Positions 17,997 to 26,826 of a stretch of 64,000 nt of DNA are shown here, one piece after another. The translations under genes were made by a program, and so were the position numbers. Under the pieces are notes generated by a model. It ran no database searches, was not told the origin of the DNA, and saw only the letters and a program-made list of their open reading frames with translations. Numbering within the stretch: the stretch's first letter is position 1; each line of letters starts with the position of its first letter. The stretch comes from Sedimentisphaerales bacterium (GTDB lineage Bacteria; Planctomycetota; Phycisphaerae; Sedimentisphaerales; Anaerobacaceae): NCBI GenBank assembly GCA_016927855.1, contig JAFGLV010000034.1, positions 1 to 64,000 on the forward strand, given 5' to 3'.

Positions 17997-18025
17997 ACGG
18001 GCTGCGCGTCGTAAGCGCAGCCCGT
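17997..18025 (-). terminator. rho-independent-like terminator
   Basis: Perfect inverted repeat ACGGGCTGCGC at 17997-18007 and GCGCAGCCCGT at 18015-18025, with a 7-base loop. It lies between two convergent genes, 57 bases past the stop of the minus-strand GSDH-like gene. On the minus strand it is followed by TCTGTTTG, a weak T tract, so it may act in both directions. Confidence 0.65.
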
Positions 18026-18082
18026 CATGGGTGGTGCTATCCTGCAAGCCGTGCACGACCTGCGGAATGTTGAAGGAAGCGT

Positions 18083-20251
18083 CTATTCCAGCCACCCGCG
18101 AATCTCGCCGGGCGGGAATTGCTGCGTGTGCACGTTGACGTAAGCTCGGCCCTGCTCGATCGCGGCGAACAAATCGTCGAGCGTCAGGCCGGCCAACGGA
18201 CCAACGAAGTCGGCGGCGGAGAACTCGCCGGCGCCCAGCACGCTTGTGAACTCACCGGGAATCAGCATTGCCGGCGGCGCCGCGGGATACAGCCAGACGG
18301 CGACGCCACCGTCGGCGCCGGGCTCGGACGCTACATGGATGTGCGCCTGGGTGACATTCTCGATGCCCTGCACATTCAGCTCGTACGAGAGCGTGCCGGC
18401 GTCGGAACCCGGTTTCAGGACGGTCAGGCCGGTGGCGGCCGAGCCCGTGCCGGCAGGCCCGCCAGAGAGGACCGCCGTGACGTTCGTCGGGACGGTCGCG
18501 ATTTTCAGCACGACGCCGGTATCGCCGCTCGGTCCGAGCGCGGTGCTCGCGAGCAGGTAAACCTCGCCTTCGCGGTCCTGGCCGAAGCCCTTGACGAACA
18601 TGTTCAACGGACTGCCGGTGCGGCCGATCAACAATTCCTCAATCTTACCGGTAAACAGGTCGCCGACGAACAGCCGACCATCCGCCGCAGAGAACGCGCG
18701 GGAGAAATCACCGAACACGTACTGACCCCAAAGCTGCGGCGCCGCGACGCCATAGTGCGTATAGCCTCCGACCACTGCGATCCCGTCGTCGTGGTCATAT
18801 TCAGCCACCGGATCGCTGAAGGCCGGGTCATTCAGCGGCGGCCCCACGTTGCCGGTATCAGGGATGAAGGTAAACGTGCCTTCCTTGATGTTCCAGCCAT
18901 AGTTGCGGCCCCTGCGGACGAAGTTGATCTCCTCGATGCGGTTCTGTCCCACATCGGGAACGATCAGCGCGCCGCTACGTGCGTCGAAGCTGAACCGATA
19001 GGGGTTGCGGAACCCATAAGCGAAGATCTCATCGACTCCCTCCACACCGACAAGAGGATTGTCGGCCGGCACGCGATAGCTGCCGTTGGCGCTGACAGCG
19101 TCTGCGCTGTCGGGAGTCAGAGCAGGATCGAGCGGGTCGATGCGCACCACGCTGCCATGGATGGTGTTGATGTTCTGACCGTTGCCTATGGTTCCATGAC
19201 CAGCGTTGGTGTCGTTGGCACCGCCACCATCGCCCAGAGTGAAGTAGAGGTAGCCATCCGGGCCGAACTCCAAGTGTCCGGCGTTGTGATTACGCTGAGG
19301 TTGATCGACACGCAGCAGCTCGCGCGAAGAGTTGGGATCGACCGACGCACTCACGCCGTCCCACTGCCATTCACGGACAACGCTCTGGTGGTCCATGACG
19401 GCCTCGGGTGGCAGTTCAAGGGTGAAATCGGCTGGGCCGTCAATCGGTTCGCTCGTGTAGGTATAAAAACGTCCAGACCCCGGGCTGTTCGGATCGCCGA
19501 ATCCGGGATGGAAGGCGAGCCCCAGGAAACCGCGTTCATCGTAGTTCTCGCGCAACGGCACCAGCAGACTTGTGACGTCCAGAAGAGGTTCATCCACGAG
19601 CTGCCCTCGATCGATCACGCGTATCCAGCCCGCCTGATCCACGACGTACAGCCGCGCCGACTTTACCGGATCGGGCACGAGGAGGCCGGGAGCAGTCAGG
19701 TCCGATGCCACGGTCTGCAGCGCGACGCGGACCGGCGACGGCTGGATTCGTTCCGCGATGGGCAAACCGGCAACGGTGAAGTCTCCTCGCATCGTGCTAG
19801 GGTGAGCTTGGCAGCGGTAGCCTGGTTGGCGGCCGCCTTCGATCATGGCTTGGTAGAGGCTTGCCGACAGCGTGAAGCGAACGGTACCTTGACCGTTGTC
19901 TTCCCAAGCCACGTCGGGATCGGATTCGAGCGAGCCCTGAGTGGCGGTGGAGAGAAGGACTGTGTCTTGAGAGGCCGAGGCCGCCTTGGCGATGATGTCG
20001 AGGGGATGAAAGCTGTAGTTCGTTACGTGGACTTGATAGCGTTTGCCGAGTTCCAATGGTAACGTCGGGTTCTCGGTGCCCAAGTCCGGAAAGTCGGCAT
20101 CCGCCGGCTCGAACGCGTCGAGCCGATACGATATGATGTCAACGTTCCCGAAGGTCCAGGCTGCGTCGTAAGGCTGCGCGCCGGCCACCGAGGCAATCGC
20201 CAGGACCCCTAACAAAAGATACACCCGTTGATTCACACCTGTAGCATCCAT
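18083..20251 (-). CDS. exported cupredoxin-GSDH-CHRD multidomain protein
   Basis: A 722-residue secreted protein with three domains. After a signal peptide (VYLLLGVLAIASVAGA) comes a cupredoxin-like domain (about 28-160). Its possible type-1 copper ligands are His in TNYSFHPLDII and the Cys/His/Met of YRCQAHPSTMRG. A six-bladed PQQ-dependent glucose/sorbosone dehydrogenase fold follows (about 170-560; FLGLAFHPGF, QRNHNAGHLEFGPDGYLYF, GFRNPYRFSFD). A C-terminal CHRD domain (about 590-722) ends in AYVNVHTQQFPPGEIRGWL. Substrate and electron acceptor are unknown. GGGAGGTAAGCA precedes the ATG. Confidence 0.82.
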   Translation of the reverse strand: MDATGVNQRVYLLLGVLAIASVAGAQPYDAAWTFGNVDIISYRLDAFEPADADFPDLGTENPTLPLELGKRYQVHVTNYSFHPLDIIAKAASASQDTVLLSTATQGSLESDPDVAWEDNGQGTVRFTLSASLYQAMIEGGRQPGYRCQAHPSTMRGDFTVAGLPIAERIQPSPVRVALQTVASDLTAPGLLVPDPVKSARLYVVDQAGWIRVIDRGQLVDEPLLDVTSLLVPLRENYDERGFLGLAFHPGFGDPNSPGSGRFYTYTSEPIDGPADFTLELPPEAVMDHQSVVREWQWDGVSASVDPNSSRELLRVDQPQRNHNAGHLEFGPDGYLYFTLGDGGGANDTNAGHGTIGNGQNINTIHGSVVRIDPLDPALTPDSADAVSANGSYRVPADNPLVGVEGVDEIFAYGFRNPYRFSFDARSGALIVPDVGQNRIEEINFVRRGRNYGWNIKEGTFTFIPDTGNVGPPLNDPAFSDPVAEYDHDDGIAVVGGYTHYGVAAPQLWGQYVFGDFSRAFSAADGRLFVGDLFTGKIEELLIGRTGSPLNMFVKGFGQDREGEVYLLASTALGPSGDTGVVLKIATVPTNVTAVLSGGPAGTGSAATGLTVLKPGSDAGTLSYELNVQGIENVTQAHIHVASEPGADGGVAVWLYPAAPPAMLIPGEFTSVLGAGEFSAADFVGPLAGLTLDDLFAAIEQGRAYVNVHTQQFPPGEIRGWLE

Positions 20252-20562
20252 TGCTTACCTCCCTAATAAAAAGTCTCGTTCACACTGAACCGCAACGAAG
20301 CCGGCCAACGAGTATCTATCTCACTGGCTCAAGGAAGGCTACTCAAGGACACTACCCCCGGTTCAGTTGTCGGGGTATTTTCTCACTCTTGGGGCGCTGG
20401 CGAGAGGTCGCCAGAGAGGACTGTCCGCGCAAGCACCGCTGCCACGCGAGGCAAAAATAGAGGTTACGAGAAGATGCGCAGGCAGGTACAATCACCTTAC
20501 GAGTTGAGAATCCGCAGCATGGGCTTTCGCCCACACTGAAACACGGTGCAGGGAGTGTGGAG
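20252..20562. other. divergent intergenic region, no gene seen
   Basis: About 310 bases between two divergent genes, so it should carry both promoters. I see no convincing -35/-10 pair. A small hairpin (CTGGCGA 20397-20403 with TCGCCAG 20408-20414) is present. No plausible small gene was found. Confidence 0.4.
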
Positions 20563-21672
20563 ATGAGTCGAGCGATTCAATTGGCTGTGCTGGTTCAGAT
20601 GCTGCTGGCCGGCGCAGTTCAGCGCGACGAAGAGTATGTGGGCATCGAGCGGCTTTCCGGGCGCGTGCTGCTGGCATACTGGGTGGGGACCGGGCGCTGC
20701 AATCTGACCGCCATCCAGTCCGAGAAAGGGCTGGTCGTCATCGATACGGAGATGTCGCCGCGGATCATGGCGCCGATCAAGGCGCGAATCGAGCGCGAGT
20801 TCAGGCGCAACGACTGGGCCTACGTCATCAACACGCACGCCCACATTCACCACACCGGCGGCAACGCGCTGTTCGACGGCGCGGCGGTCGTCGGGCATGA
20901 GAACCTTCCCGAGGACATGGAATGGCTGGTGCGCAAGCAGGCGGACCCCGAGGCAAAGCGCCGAGACCTCGAACGCGCCGCCCAGACGCTGCGCAACCTC
21001 CGCGCCGCCCTGCCGCAAGTAGCAGGCAATCGCGCCCAGACCCGGATGATTCGCGGTGAGATCAGATTCTGGGAGCTGTACACCCAGGATATGAAGGAAA
21101 GCTATGAGGTGGTCAAACCGTCGCTGACGTTCGCCGACAGGCATACGCTGGATCTGGGCGATCTGAAGCTGGAGCTGGTGTTCTTCGGCAAAGGTCACAG
21201 CATCTCGGATATCCTCACGTACGTTCCGCAGGAAAGGCTGCTGGTGACCGGCGCAATCGTGTACCAGCGCGGCCACCTGCCTGAGATCGGCGAGCAGTCA
21301 CACATGCAGGACGTGCAGCGCTTCTTGACGGTCCTGGACGAATTTCTCGCGCCCGAGGTGCCGATCGACCGCCTGATCTCGTCGCACAGTCCTCCCTTGC
21401 TCAAGGGCGATATGCTACCGGTGCGCAACTACTATCAGGGGATGCTCACGGCGGTCCGCGCGGCCCGCCAGGAAGGCCTGACGTTACCGCAGACGACCGC
21501 TCGGCTGACCGTACGCCGCAGCTTTCCATGGTTTCGCGAACCGCCGCCGGGTGATTGGGCCCATGGCATGCACGAACGCAACCTGCGGAACCTCTGGCGG
21601 ATTCTCGACGAAGAGCAGCAGCAACCGACGACGAGTGGCAACGCAACCGAAGGGAGGCAACAGACACGATGA
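20563..21672 (+). CDS. metallo-beta-lactamase-fold protein with altered metal site
   Basis: A 369-residue protein with a short signal-like N-terminus (AIQLAVLVQMLLAGA) and the alpha-beta/beta-alpha MBL fold. The HxHxDH motif appears as NTHAHIHHTGG, with the Asp replaced by His. The later GHSISDILTYVP histidine is kept. The strand that normally carries the bridging Asp reads LLVTGAIV with Ala, and the last motif is SSHSPPLL. Hydrolase activity with two metals is therefore uncertain. The gene overlaps the next flavodoxin by four bases (ATGA). ATG 20563 has GGGAG seven bases upstream. Confidence 0.75.
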   Translation: MSRAIQLAVLVQMLLAGAVQRDEEYVGIERLSGRVLLAYWVGTGRCNLTAIQSEKGLVVIDTEMSPRIMAPIKARIEREFRRNDWAYVINTHAHIHHTGGNALFDGAAVVGHENLPEDMEWLVRKQADPEAKRRDLERAAQTLRNLRAALPQVAGNRAQTRMIRGEIRFWELYTQDMKESYEVVKPSLTFADRHTLDLGDLKLELVFFGKGHSISDILTYVPQERLLVTGAIVYQRGHLPEIGEQSHMQDVQRFLTVLDEFLAPEVPIDRLISSHSPPLLKGDMLPVRNYYQGMLTAVRAARQEGLTLPQTTARLTVRRSFPWFREPPPGDWAHGMHERNLRNLWRILDEEQQQPTTSGNATEGRQQTR

Positions 21673-22154
21673 CAGCATTGGTCATTTACGATTCGTTCTT
21701 TGGCAATACCGAGCGCATTGCGCAGGCAATCGGCGAGGGTCTGGGCGGGCAAGACGAGATCCGCGTATCCAGAGTGGACGGTCTCAAGCCCGAGCAAATG
21801 GCGAACTTGGCGCTGCTGGTTGTCGGGTCTCCCACGCGCGCGTTCCGGCCGTCACCCAAGATTAGCGCCTTCTTGCGGGTGCTTCCCACGGGCAGCCTCA
21901 AGGGCGTCAAGGTTGCGGCATTCGATACCCGGATCGACGTCGCCGACATCAAGTCTCGCCTGCTCCGGCTCCTCGTGCATCGGTGCGGCTACGCCGCCAA
22001 ACCCATCGCGACCAAACTCGCCAGGAAAGGCGGAGAGCCGGTCGCCGCACCGGAGGGGTTCCAGGTTGCCGGCACGAAAGGCCCCCTCAAGGAAGGCGAA
22101 CTCGACCGAGCCACTAACTGGGGCAAGCAGCTCGCCGCAGAGGTGATGAGATGA
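21669..22154 (+). CDS. flavodoxin-family protein
   Basis: A 161-residue FMN-binding domain. ALVIYDSFFGNTERIAQAIG is the phosphate-binding loop, LLVVGSPTRAFRPSPKI the second, and KVAAFDTRIDV lies near the isoalloxazine. The size fits stand-alone short flavodoxins and NAD(P)H-independent FMN proteins. It is translationally coupled to the preceding MBL-fold gene. MBL and flavodoxin modules occur fused in flavodiiron proteins, but the diiron ligands are not intact in the upstream protein. Confidence 0.8.
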   Translation: MTALVIYDSFFGNTERIAQAIGEGLGGQDEIRVSRVDGLKPEQMANLALLVVGSPTRAFRPSPKISAFLRVLPTGSLKGVKVAAFDTRIDVADIKSRLLRLLVHRCGYAAKPIATKLARKGGEPVAAPEGFQVAGTKGPLKEGELDRATNWGKQLAAEVMR

Positions 22155-22199
22155 AAGTCGGTGGCTTCGAAATACTGTGAGGGCAGGTACGGCAGGCGC

Positions 22200-22240
22200 T
22201 TGCGGCCATGTCTTCTTACGTTATAATGTAAACGTAAGAA
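22200..22240 (+). promoter_or_regulatory. promoter with palindromic operator
   Basis: A perfect -10 box TATAAT at 22222-22227 has a weak -35 (TTGCGG) at 22200-22205, spacing 16. A perfect 10-bp inverted repeat, TTCTTACGTT at 22213-22222 with AACGTAAGAA at 22231-22240, encloses the -10 box. Its right half ends 10 bases before the ATG at 22251. A ribbon-helix-helix antitoxin encoded downstream is the obvious candidate to bind it. Confidence 0.8.
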
Positions 22241-22250
22241 AGGAATTGCC

Positions 22251-22505
22251 ATGGACAAGATACTCTCGGCTCGCGTGGACGAAGCAATCATCCAGAAGAT
22301 AGCATCCCTGGCCCGTCAGATGGGCACCACTAAGAAGAAGGTCATCGAAGAAGCGGTTCGTTCCTATGCTGAAAAGGTCAAGTCGGGGGAGACGGATGTG
22401 CTGGAGTTGACGCTTGGGGCATGGTCGCGCAAGGAATCCCCTCAGCAGACCGTGGCAAAAGCCCGCAAGGCCTTTCGCCGGTCTATGGGGAGACGTCGCT
22501 CGTGA
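22251..22505 (+). CDS. ribbon-helix-helix antitoxin
   Basis: An 84-residue RHH-fold protein: ILSARVDEAIIQKIASLARQ, then TTKKKVIEEAVRSYAEK. The basic C-terminus (KARKAFRRSM) presumably contacts the toxin partner or DNA. AAAGGAATTGCC precedes the ATG. Its stop overlaps the GTG start of the PIN gene (GTGA), so the two are coupled. It should repress its own operator at 22213-22240. Confidence 0.82.
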   Translation: MDKILSARVDEAIIQKIASLARQMGTTKKKVIEEAVRSYAEKVKSGETDVLELTLGAWSRKESPQQTVAKARKAFRRSMGRRRS

Positions 22506-22885
22506 GAGCCTACATCGACTCCGACGTGCTGATCTGGCACCTTCGCGGCGAAGCGAAGGCGGGGAAGCTGCTGCAGGCTCTGAGAGACGGCTATAAGTAT
22601 GAGCTCTGGACAGGAGCCCTTCAGCGAGCAGAGATTGTCTTCTTCATGCGACCCCGAGAAGAGGATGCAACGCTGCTGTTGCTCAACGAACTGAAAACGG
22701 CTGTTGTCGATCAGTCAATAGTCGACCTCGGCGCTGGTCTGTATCGGCGGTGGCACCCCAGTCACGGCGCGGATATTCACGACTGCATTCTGGCCGCAAC
22801 CGCTCTGCAGACGGGAGGCCAGATATTCACCCTGAATAAGAAACACTTTCCGATGCCGGAAGTCATGGTGACGAAGGCGTGGTAG
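22502..22885 (+). CDS. vapC: PIN-domain toxin, VapC-like
   Basis: A 127-residue PIN-fold ribonuclease. It starts RAYIDSDVLIWHL, with the catalytic Asp pair. The middle acidic residue is in GALQRAEIVFF, and GADIHDCILAATAL carries the third acidic group. TLNKKHF matches the family C-terminus. The GTG at 22502 overlaps the antitoxin stop by four bases and gives the normal VapC length. Confidence 0.85.
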   Translation: MRAYIDSDVLIWHLRGEAKAGKLLQALRDGYKYELWTGALQRAEIVFFMRPREEDATLLLLNELKTAVVDQSIVDLGAGLYRRWHPSHGADIHDCILAATALQTGGQIFTLNKKHFPMPEVMVTKAW

Positions 22886-22929
22886 ACCGCGCGGCGAACA
22901 CGTGCTTTTCGTCGTGGAGGAATCGACCT

Positions 22930-23724
22930 TTGAATCACAGTCTTGGCAGATTGCTCTGGTCCGATGTGGCAGCCGTGTTGCTCTGCGTAGGCGTAGCGAC
23001 TCAGGCCGCAACGGCCGACGCGGTGTGGATTGAATCGGCGAAGGCTGATTTTCGAGCGTTTCCGGCGCGGCTCGAACGGGATGCTAAGGCGACATTTCTC
23101 GATCGCGACAACGCGGCCATCTTGCTCTGGGCCGGGTTGGCGAGCGTCGCGATGAACAACGGCAATGCGGATGACGACGTCGCGCGGTACTTCGAAAGGC
23201 ACGACACGTTCGGCAAGCTCGACGCCGAGGCGCTGAATGTCATCGGCTCACCACCGACCCACTTCGCGGCGGCGGCTCTCTGGTATGGCGTTAGCGCCAA
23301 CCACCGGGACGAGATCAACAAGCAGCGTGCCTTGACGATGTTCACGGCGCTGACGATTAATGGCGTCGCGACTACGGCACTGAAGGCCGTGCGGCAGAAC
23401 GACCGACCGGCCGGCGACGCCTGGGCCTGGCCCAGCGGACACACCTCCAGCTCGTTTACCGTCGCGTCGGTCCTGCATGAGTTTTATGGGCTGAAGGTTG
23501 GCATTCCCGCCTATGTCGGCGCCGGCCTGGTCGCGTATCGTATGATGGACGTCGGCGATCACTGGGCCAGCGACGTGGTGTTCGGCGCCACGCTGGGCCT
23601 GGTGGTCGGGCATACCGTCGCGCGCCACCACAAGGCGCCGGGGATTGCCGGTTTCGAGGTCCTGCCCTACTACGGCAACCAGAGAGCACCCGCCTTAGGG
23701 GTAAGCCTGGCCCGACGATTCTGA
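22930..23724 (+). CDS. PAP2-family phosphatase
   Basis: A 264-residue exported phosphatase of the phosphatidic-acid phosphatase 2 superfamily. After a hydrophobic N-terminus it carries LKAVRQNDRP (K-x6-RP), WAWPSGHTSSS (PSGH) and AYRMMDVGDHWASDVVFG (R-x5-H-x3-D). It would dephosphorylate lipid phosphates or undecaprenyl diphosphate at the membrane. I use the TTG at 22930 because GGAGG sits 9 bases before it at 22916-22920; the GTG at 22879 would overlap vapC. Confidence 0.82.
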   Translation: MNHSLGRLLWSDVAAVLLCVGVATQAATADAVWIESAKADFRAFPARLERDAKATFLDRDNAAILLWAGLASVAMNNGNADDDVARYFERHDTFGKLDAEALNVIGSPPTHFAAAALWYGVSANHRDEINKQRALTMFTALTINGVATTALKAVRQNDRPAGDAWAWPSGHTSSSFTVASVLHEFYGLKVGIPAYVGAGLVAYRMMDVGDHWASDVVFGATLGLVVGHTVARHHKAPGIAGFEVLPYYGNQRAPALGVSLARRF

Positions 23725-23818
23725 CGAACCCGAAGGTTCACGCTTGCCTTCCCGTCCGACTTGCGCAACAATAGCGTCCACGAGGAGTTTTTCAGACCCA
23801 CGTAGGAGGTGTGTGAAA

Positions 23819-26536
23819 ATGGCTCGACTGGCGGCGACCTGGCTCGTGATGGTATCGATCGCTCCGGCGGTGATTGCCGGCTTGCCTCTGCCCGGCCTGG
23901 GTACCGACACGCGCGTCACAGACCTGACCTGCGAGTACCTGACCAATCCGCTGGGCATCGACGTGGTGCATCCCCGCCTGAGCTGGAGGCTCCGCTCGCA
24001 GTGGCGCGGCCAGAAGCAGACCGCCTACCAGGTGATCGTGGCCAGTAGACTCGACCTGCTGAACGACGACCAGGGCGATCTGTGGAATAGCGGCAAGGTC
24101 CCCTCCGATCAGTCTCTCGATGTGGTCTACGCCGGAATGCCGCTGACCTCGCGCACCCACTGCTTCTGGAAGGTCCGCGTCTGGGACAAGGACAACCGGC
24201 CCAGCCCCTTCAGCGACGTCGCGACCTGGGAGATGGGCCTGCTCGATCCCAATGACTGGTGGGCCGAGTGGCTCGTCGCGCCAGATGGCGAGCCCAACGC
24301 GATGCGTCCGGCACCCTACATCCGCAAGACCTTCGCCCTGTCGAACTGGGTCAAGCGGGCGCGCCTCTACATCTGCGGGCTCGGCTACTACGAACTGCAC
24401 CTCAACGGCGCCAAGGTCGGCGACCATGTCCTCGATCCCGCCTTCACCCGATACGACAAGCGTGCGCTCTACGTGACGTACGATGTCACCGACCGGTTGC
24501 GCCGAGGGTTCAACGCGATGGCGGTCGTGCTGGGCAACGGCTGGTACAACGTGGGCACGCGCGCCGCCTGGAACTTCGACCGGGCACCGTGGCGCGACCG
24601 GCCCACCCTGCTCTGCCAGCTTGAAGTGACGTTCATCGACGGCTCGCGCCGTACGATCGGCAGCGACGGGACCTGGCGCGTCTCGGATAGCCCCATCCTG
24701 TTCAACAGCATCCGCAACGGAGAGACCTACGACGCGCGACAGCAGATCCCGGGATGGGACAGCGCCGACCTGTGCGACGCGAACTGGAAGCTCGCGCACG
24801 TCGGCAAAGGCCCCGAGGGAACGCTCAAAGCCCAGATGCTGCCGGCCATCGAGGTCGCTCAGACACTCAAGCCAGTGACGCTCACGGAGCCGAAACCGGG
24901 GGTGCACGTCTTCGACCTGGGGCAGAACATCGCCGGCTGGGCGCAACTGCGCGTACGCGGCCCGGCCGGCACCAAGGTGGTGATGAAATACGCCGAGCGG
25001 CTCGCTGATGACGGCACCATCGACCAGAACGACATCGCCGTGCACACCTACAGCGGCGCGTTCCAGACCGACACCTACGTCCTGCACGGCGACGGCACCG
25101 AGGTCTGGGAGCCACGCTTCGTCTATCACGGCTTTCAGTACGTCCAGGTGACGGGTCTGCCCAGCCCGCCCGATCTCGACACGTTGCGCGGCCGCGTCGT
25201 ACACACCGCCTTCGACCGCGCCGGCCGATTCGAGTGCTCCAACGAGCTGTTCAATCGGATTCAGCGTAACGCTCTCTGGTCGTACCTTGGCAACTTCCAC
25301 GGCTATCCGACCGACTGTCCCCATCGCGAGAAGAACGGCTGGACCGGCGACGCACACCTGGCCGCGGAGACCGGACTGTACAACTTCGACGCGGCGGCTG
25401 CCTACACCAAGTGGATGAACGACTTCAAGGACGAGCAGCGTCCGAGCGGCGAGCTGCCCGGTATCGTGCCGACCAGCGGCTGGGGTTATCACTGGGGTAA
25501 CGGTCCCGCCTGGGACAGCGCTTACGTCCTGATCCCGTGGTACCTCTATCAGTACGAAGGCGACACGCGCATCCTGGCCGAACACTACGGGCGGCTCAAA
25601 CGCTATGTGGACTACCTGACCAGCCGTGCGGAGAACCACATCGTCTCCATCGGTCTGGGCGACTGGGCGCCCGCCAAATCGACGACACCTGAGAAGGTCA
25701 CCTCCACAGGCTACTACTACCGCGATGCCCTGATCGTCTCGAAGATCGCCGGCCTGCTCGGCCGCACCGAGGACGCGCGCCGCTACACCGATCTGGCCCT
25801 GGAAATACGCGATGCCTTCAACCGGGAATTCTACAACCCGGACACCGGCCTCTACGACGGCGCCACGCAGACGGCGCTGAGCTGCGCGTTATATCATGGT
25901 CTGGTGCCACCCGACGCGCGCCGGCGCGTGGTGGCGAACCTCGTCAAGATGATCAAGAGCAACGACGACCATCTCGACGCCGGCATCCTCGGCACCAAGT
26001 ACCTGATCGACGCGCTGACCGCCAACGGCCGGGCCGACGTCGTATACAGGATGGCCAACCAGACGACGTTCCCGAGTTGGGGACACTGGATTGAGCAGGG
26101 CGCGACCACGCTGTGGGAGCAATGGGACGGCGGCGCCTCGCGCAATCACATCATGTTTGGGCACATCAGCGCATGGTTCTACGAGGCCTTGGCCGGCATC
26201 AATCCGGACCCGGACGCGGTCGCCTTCAAGCACTTCATCATCAAGCCCCAAGTGCTGGGCGATCTGGCCTGGGTGCGCGCCGAGCACGAGTCCCGTTATG
26301 GTACGATCGTCAGCAACTGGGATTGGTACGGCAGCACGTTCACGCTGAAAGTGACCGTCCCGCCCAACACGACCGCTACGGTGTATGTCCCCAGCGATGA
26401 GGAGGCGTTCGTCAACGAAGGTCCCGGCTACATCCACTCCGGCGACCATGTGCGCTTCGCCGGCCTGGAAGACGGCTACGTCCTTTTCAAGGTCGAATCA
26501 GGCACGTACAAGTTCGTCTCACAGGTCACGCGTTGA
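23819..26536 (+). CDS. alpha-L-rhamnosidase, GH78
   Basis: A 905-residue secreted enzyme that releases terminal alpha-L-rhamnose from glycans. A signal peptide (ATWLVMVSIAPAVIAG) precedes DLTCEYLTNPLGIDVVHPRLSW, the N-terminal fibronectin-like region of GH78. Beta-sandwich modules follow, then the (alpha/alpha)6 barrel. The general acid is Glu504 in DCPHREKNGW, and the likely base is Glu767 in TTLWEQWDG. The C-terminal jelly-roll lies near residue 800. GTAGGAGGT sits nine bases before ATG 23819. Full length for the family. Confidence 0.92.
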   Translation: MARLAATWLVMVSIAPAVIAGLPLPGLGTDTRVTDLTCEYLTNPLGIDVVHPRLSWRLRSQWRGQKQTAYQVIVASRLDLLNDDQGDLWNSGKVPSDQSLDVVYAGMPLTSRTHCFWKVRVWDKDNRPSPFSDVATWEMGLLDPNDWWAEWLVAPDGEPNAMRPAPYIRKTFALSNWVKRARLYICGLGYYELHLNGAKVGDHVLDPAFTRYDKRALYVTYDVTDRLRRGFNAMAVVLGNGWYNVGTRAAWNFDRAPWRDRPTLLCQLEVTFIDGSRRTIGSDGTWRVSDSPILFNSIRNGETYDARQQIPGWDSADLCDANWKLAHVGKGPEGTLKAQMLPAIEVAQTLKPVTLTEPKPGVHVFDLGQNIAGWAQLRVRGPAGTKVVMKYAERLADDGTIDQNDIAVHTYSGAFQTDTYVLHGDGTEVWEPRFVYHGFQYVQVTGLPSPPDLDTLRGRVVHTAFDRAGRFECSNELFNRIQRNALWSYLGNFHGYPTDCPHREKNGWTGDAHLAAETGLYNFDAAAAYTKWMNDFKDEQRPSGELPGIVPTSGWGYHWGNGPAWDSAYVLIPWYLYQYEGDTRILAEHYGRLKRYVDYLTSRAENHIVSIGLGDWAPAKSTTPEKVTSTGYYYRDALIVSKIAGLLGRTEDARRYTDLALEIRDAFNREFYNPDTGLYDGATQTALSCALYHGLVPPDARRRVVANLVKMIKSNDDHLDAGILGTKYLIDALTANGRADVVYRMANQTTFPSWGHWIEQGATTLWEQWDGGASRNHIMFGHISAWFYEALAGINPDPDAVAFKHFIIKPQVLGDLAWVRAEHESRYGTIVSNWDWYGSTFTLKVTVPPNTTATVYVPSDEEAFVNEGPGYIHSGDHVRFAGLEDGYVLFKVESGTYKFVSQVTR

Positions 26537-26676
26537 ACGTCGCGGCCGCGCGACTGCCCTCGCCGGAAACGCCTGACGGCGCCACTACAAACGAGCCTTT
26601 CGCGACGCCACTGCAATTCCAGGTGCGGGAGGAGCGGGACTCATACGGATATTAGGAACCATTCTCCCGCTTGGGC

Positions 26677-26780
26677 TTGTCATCCTGAACGGAGCGCAGC
26701 GCAGTGAAAGATCTGGGCTGCGACCCGGAAGGCCATCGACTGCTAGGACCAGATCCTTCGGCTTCGCCTCAGGATGACAA
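26677..26780. repeat. palindromic intergenic repeat
   Basis: Outer inverted arms TTGTCATCCTGA at 26677-26688 and TCAGGATGACAA at 26769-26780 are perfect over 12 bases and enclose about 80 bases. The interior contains ACGGAGCGCAGCGCAGTGAAAG and AGATCCTTCGGCTTCGCC. This arrangement is a widespread intergenic repeat type. It sits between the convergent rhamnosidase and a secreted-protein gene. Confidence 0.6.
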
Positions 26781-26826
26781 CCGGGATGCCACCCAAGGAT
26801 TTTTCCGTATGCGTGTCATGTGTCAC

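Noticed and set aside
20474-20540. A 19-codon frame before the MBL-fold gene
   Set aside because: Only a poor ribosome-binding site and no conserved sequence.
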